Source: Desulfobacteraceae bacterium (GTDB taxonomy: Bacteria > Desulfobacterota > Desulfobacteria > Desulfobacterales > SURF-7). From it: 7,509 nt of DNA. Both the position numbers and the translations under genes were made by a program. Of this stretch, positions 6,070-7,509 are shown in pieces. The stretch covers positions 1 to 7,509 of the forward strand of contig JAUXCK010000128.1 of the NCBI GenBank assembly GCA_030618925.1. The letters are read 5' to 3'. Within the stretch, counting starts at the first letter, position 1; every line of letters starts with the position of its first letter. The notes beneath the pieces were generated by a model that made no database searches, had not been told where the DNA came from, and saw only the letters and a program-made list of their open reading frames with translations.

Positions 6070-6556
6070 AGTCAGTATCGCCGGCCTGACCCTTGACGAG
6101 GCCACAAACACACCCATTCTGGTTCTAAAATCCACTGAAAATGATCAGGCGCTTCCCATATGGATAGGACTGCTCGAGGCAACCTCTATTGCGTCAGTGC
6201 TGCAAGATATCAATTTTGATCGTCCCATGACCCACGATCTTTTTAAAAATTTCATGGAAATCGTTGACATTAACGTGGCAAAGGTAGAAGTATGCGATTT
6301 AAAGGACAATACATTTTACGCTAAAATTTATTTCCTGTCCAAAGAAAAAGAATTCAATATGGATGCCCGTCCGAGCGATGCAATTGCCATCGCCCTCCGC
6401 TTTAAAGCACCGATTTTTGTTGATGATGCGGTTTTCGGCAAATTTAAAAGCAGTGATAAGATCCCCGAGATGGCGGATAAAACGGATGAAGGGAAAAAAT
6501 GGGCTGAATACCTGTCAAAACTAAACCCTGATGCTTTTGGGAAATACAAAGTTTAA
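6059..6556 (+). CDS. Bifunctional nuclease (BFN/DUF151) domain protein
   Basis: The 165-residue cytoplasmic protein has the DUF151/BFN domain over most of its length. Recognisable segments are HEVSIAGLTLDEATNTPILVLK-like strands at the N-terminus, LPIWIGLLEATSIA (about 32-45), the RPMTHDLFKNFM stretch (about 53-65), and the family hallmark DARPSDAIAIALRFKAPIFV (about 101-120). Plant members of this family have been reported to have RNase and DNase activity. Bacterial members are common but mostly uncharacterised, so nuclease activity here is inference. The C-terminal tail of about 40 residues is charged and probably disordered or helical. Its first 11 bp overlap the end of miaB, and its stop overlaps the next ATG by one base (TAATG), so it sits in a tightly coupled operon with a tRNA-modification enzyme. 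An RNA-related role is plausible but unproven. Confidence 0.9.
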   Translation: MLHEVSIAGLTLDEATNTPILVLKSTENDQALPIWIGLLEATSIASVLQDINFDRPMTHDLFKNFMEIVDINVAKVEVCDLKDNTFYAKIYFLSKEKEFNMDARPSDAIAIALRFKAPIFVDDAVFGKFKSSDKIPEMADKTDEGKKWAEYLSKLNPDAFGKYKV

Positions 6557-7191
6557 TGATTGATTTACACACACATACAATTTTCAGTGATGGGGATTTG
6601 GTCCCATCTGAGCTTGTCCGGCGGGCAGAAAAGATCGGCCTGACGGGAATCGGATTTACGGATCATGGAGACCTCTCCAATATTGATTTTATCATTCCAC
6701 GGGTTGTCTTGATCGCAGATGAATTAAATCAGGTTTTAGACATTAATATCCTGCCGGGTATCGAAATCACCCATGTGCCGCCTTCCCTCATCGGGAAAAC
6801 AGTTGCCAGGGCCCGGGACCTGGGCGCAAAAATAGTGTCAGTGCATGGAGAGTCACTTGTCGAGCCCATCGCACCCGGCACAAATAAGGCAGGCATTGAA
6901 GCCGGTATTGATCTTCTTGCCCATCCCGGTCTTATCACTGAAGATGAAGCGCTTATGGCCAGGGAAAAAGGTATATTGCTGGAAATTACCGCTCGGAAGG
7001 GGCATTGCCTGGCCAATGGCCATATTGCCCGGCTTGCTCAAAAAACCGGAGTAAAACTTGTAATCAATTCAGACGCCCATACCGTCGGGGATCTGATCGA
7101 TGCGTCCCTGGCAAAGAAAATTACACGCGGTGCCGGGCTGACAGAAACAGATTTTGACATCATGCAGAAAAACGCGCTGTCTCTTTTCTAA
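6556..7191 (+). CDS. PHP-domain metal-dependent phosphoesterase
   Basis: This gene encodes a 211-residue stand-alone PHP-domain protein. PHP enzymes use a cluster of divalent metals to hydrolyse phosphoester bonds. The expected ligands are all visible: His5 and His7 (DLHTH), Asp12 (SDG), His37 (TDHGD), Glu70 (GIEITH), His97 (SVHGES), His123 (LLAHPG), and Asp173 with His175 (NSDAH). It therefore looks catalytically intact. It resembles histidinol-phosphatase-like and YcdX-like PHP proteins, but it is shorter than typical HisK-type histidinol phosphatases and no his genes are nearby, so the substrate is unknown. No signal peptide or extra domain is present. The ATG overlaps the preceding stop in TAATG and has no strong Shine-Dalgarno site of its own, implying translation by reinitiation after the BFN-domain gene. 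No terminator was recognised after its stop. Confidence 0.92.
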   Translation: MIDLHTHTIFSDGDLVPSELVRRAEKIGLTGIGFTDHGDLSNIDFIIPRVVLIADELNQVLDINILPGIEITHVPPSLIGKTVARARDLGAKIVSVHGESLVEPIAPGTNKAGIEAGIDLLAHPGLITEDEALMAREKGILLEITARKGHCLANGHIARLAQKTGVKLVINSDAHTVGDLIDASLAKKITRGAGLTETDFDIMQKNALSLF

Positions 7192-7230
7192 AAGCTTGAA
7201 AATTGCTTGAATGTCGTTTAATTGGTGAGG

Positions 7231-7256
7231 CTCCGGTGTCAAAACTGAGGACGGAG
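7231..7256 (+). promoter_or_regulatory. Possible hairpin over the ribosome binding site of the right-end gene
   Basis: CTCCG (7231-7235) can pair with CGGAG (7252-7256), whose GGAG is the probable Shine-Dalgarno site for the GTG at 7265. An inner TCA/TGA pairing closes an AAAC loop. The stem is short, so sequestration would be weak, and the match could be chance. Confidence 0.25.
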
Positions 7257-7264
7257 AATTTCTG

Positions 7265-7509
7265 GTGAAAACGAATTCAAATTTATCCGCCTATCTTTCG
7301 GCATTTCAAAGCCCGCTGGAACCCTTCCTGTTCTATATCTCCTTTGATAAGAACAAAAATATGCTGCAGACCGCAGTCAGCCGGGGTGAATTTTTATCCC
7401 TGGCCAAAAGAGCGGCCGCCTTGATTCAAACGTCTCCCCTTGAAAAGGGGGACCGGTTTGCCCTGTGTTTTGGGCGCAATCATTATCATGATCTTGCCTT
7501 CCGGCTTGC
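7265..7509 (+). CDS. Probable AMP-binding acyl-CoA synthetase/ligase (N-terminal part, runs off right edge)
   Basis: Eighty-one codons are visible before the window ends. The start is the GTG at 7265, with GGAG (7253-7256) eight bases upstream. An in-frame TGA at 7226 limits any extension. The fragment has the look of an adenylate-forming enzyme N-terminus: a FLFYISFDKNKN strand region, then EFLSLAKRAAALI and LEKGDRFALCFGRN. These correspond to the family's 'tyaEL...aaaLr..Gv.kGDrVal...N' segment. The diagnostic P-loop and YGxTE motifs lie outside, so the assignment is tentative and the substrate unknown. It begins 73 bp after the PHP gene with no clear terminator or strong promoter between, so it could be the last gene of the miaB operon or a separate unit. 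Its sequence is clearly different from the ligase at the left end. Confidence 0.65.
   Translation, partial: MKTNSNLSAYLSAFQSPLEPFLFYISFDKNKNMLQTAVSRGEFLSLAKRAAALIQTSPLEKGDRFALCFGRNHYHDLAFRL

Overview
The window reads as an ordinary chromosomal segment from a Gram-negative, probably anaerobic bacterium of the Desulfobacterota (Desulfobacterales-like). This is inference. It rests on moderate GC, beta-oxidation-type genes (thiolase and AMP-forming acyl-CoA ligases), and the gene order DUF4911 protein, miaB, bifunctional-nuclease-domain protein, PHP protein, which I associate from memory with sulfate-reducing deltaproteobacteria. No phage, IS element, CRISPR array, tRNA or rRNA was seen.

Left half, minus strand (read right to left): recJ (4193 to 2466) is followed by a 169-bp AT-rich gap. 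The gap holds a good sigma70-type promoter and three tandem 12-bp repeats. Next come a thiolase (2296 to 1109) and a FadD-like acyl-CoA ligase (1027 to beyond the left edge). Between the last two is an intrinsic-terminator-like hairpin whose T-run directly abuts the ligase ribosome binding site. The two genes supply fatty-acid activation and thiolytic cleavage (or acyl-CoA condensation). Expression probably starts upstream of the thiolase and may be attenuated before the ligase.

Right half, plus strand: a compact operon starts at the divergent recJ promoter region (4194-4421). It has a small DUF4911 protein with a TTG start (4422-4637), the tRNA methylthiotransferase MiaB (4627-6069), a DUF151/BFN-domain protein (6059-6556) and a PHP-domain phosphoesterase (6556-7191). 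Successive genes overlap by 11, 11 and 1 bp, which suggests translational coupling. After a 73-bp gap a second AMP-binding ligase-like gene starts at a GTG (7265) and runs off the right edge.

The most unusual local signals are non-coding or embedded. They are a perfect 13-bp-stem palindrome inside the miaB TRAM-domain coding region, the tandem 12-bp repeats just downstream of the thiolase promoter, the terminator/RBS junction upstream of the ligase, and the divergent promoters that appear to share one -35 hexamer. No clearly new multi-gene system was found.
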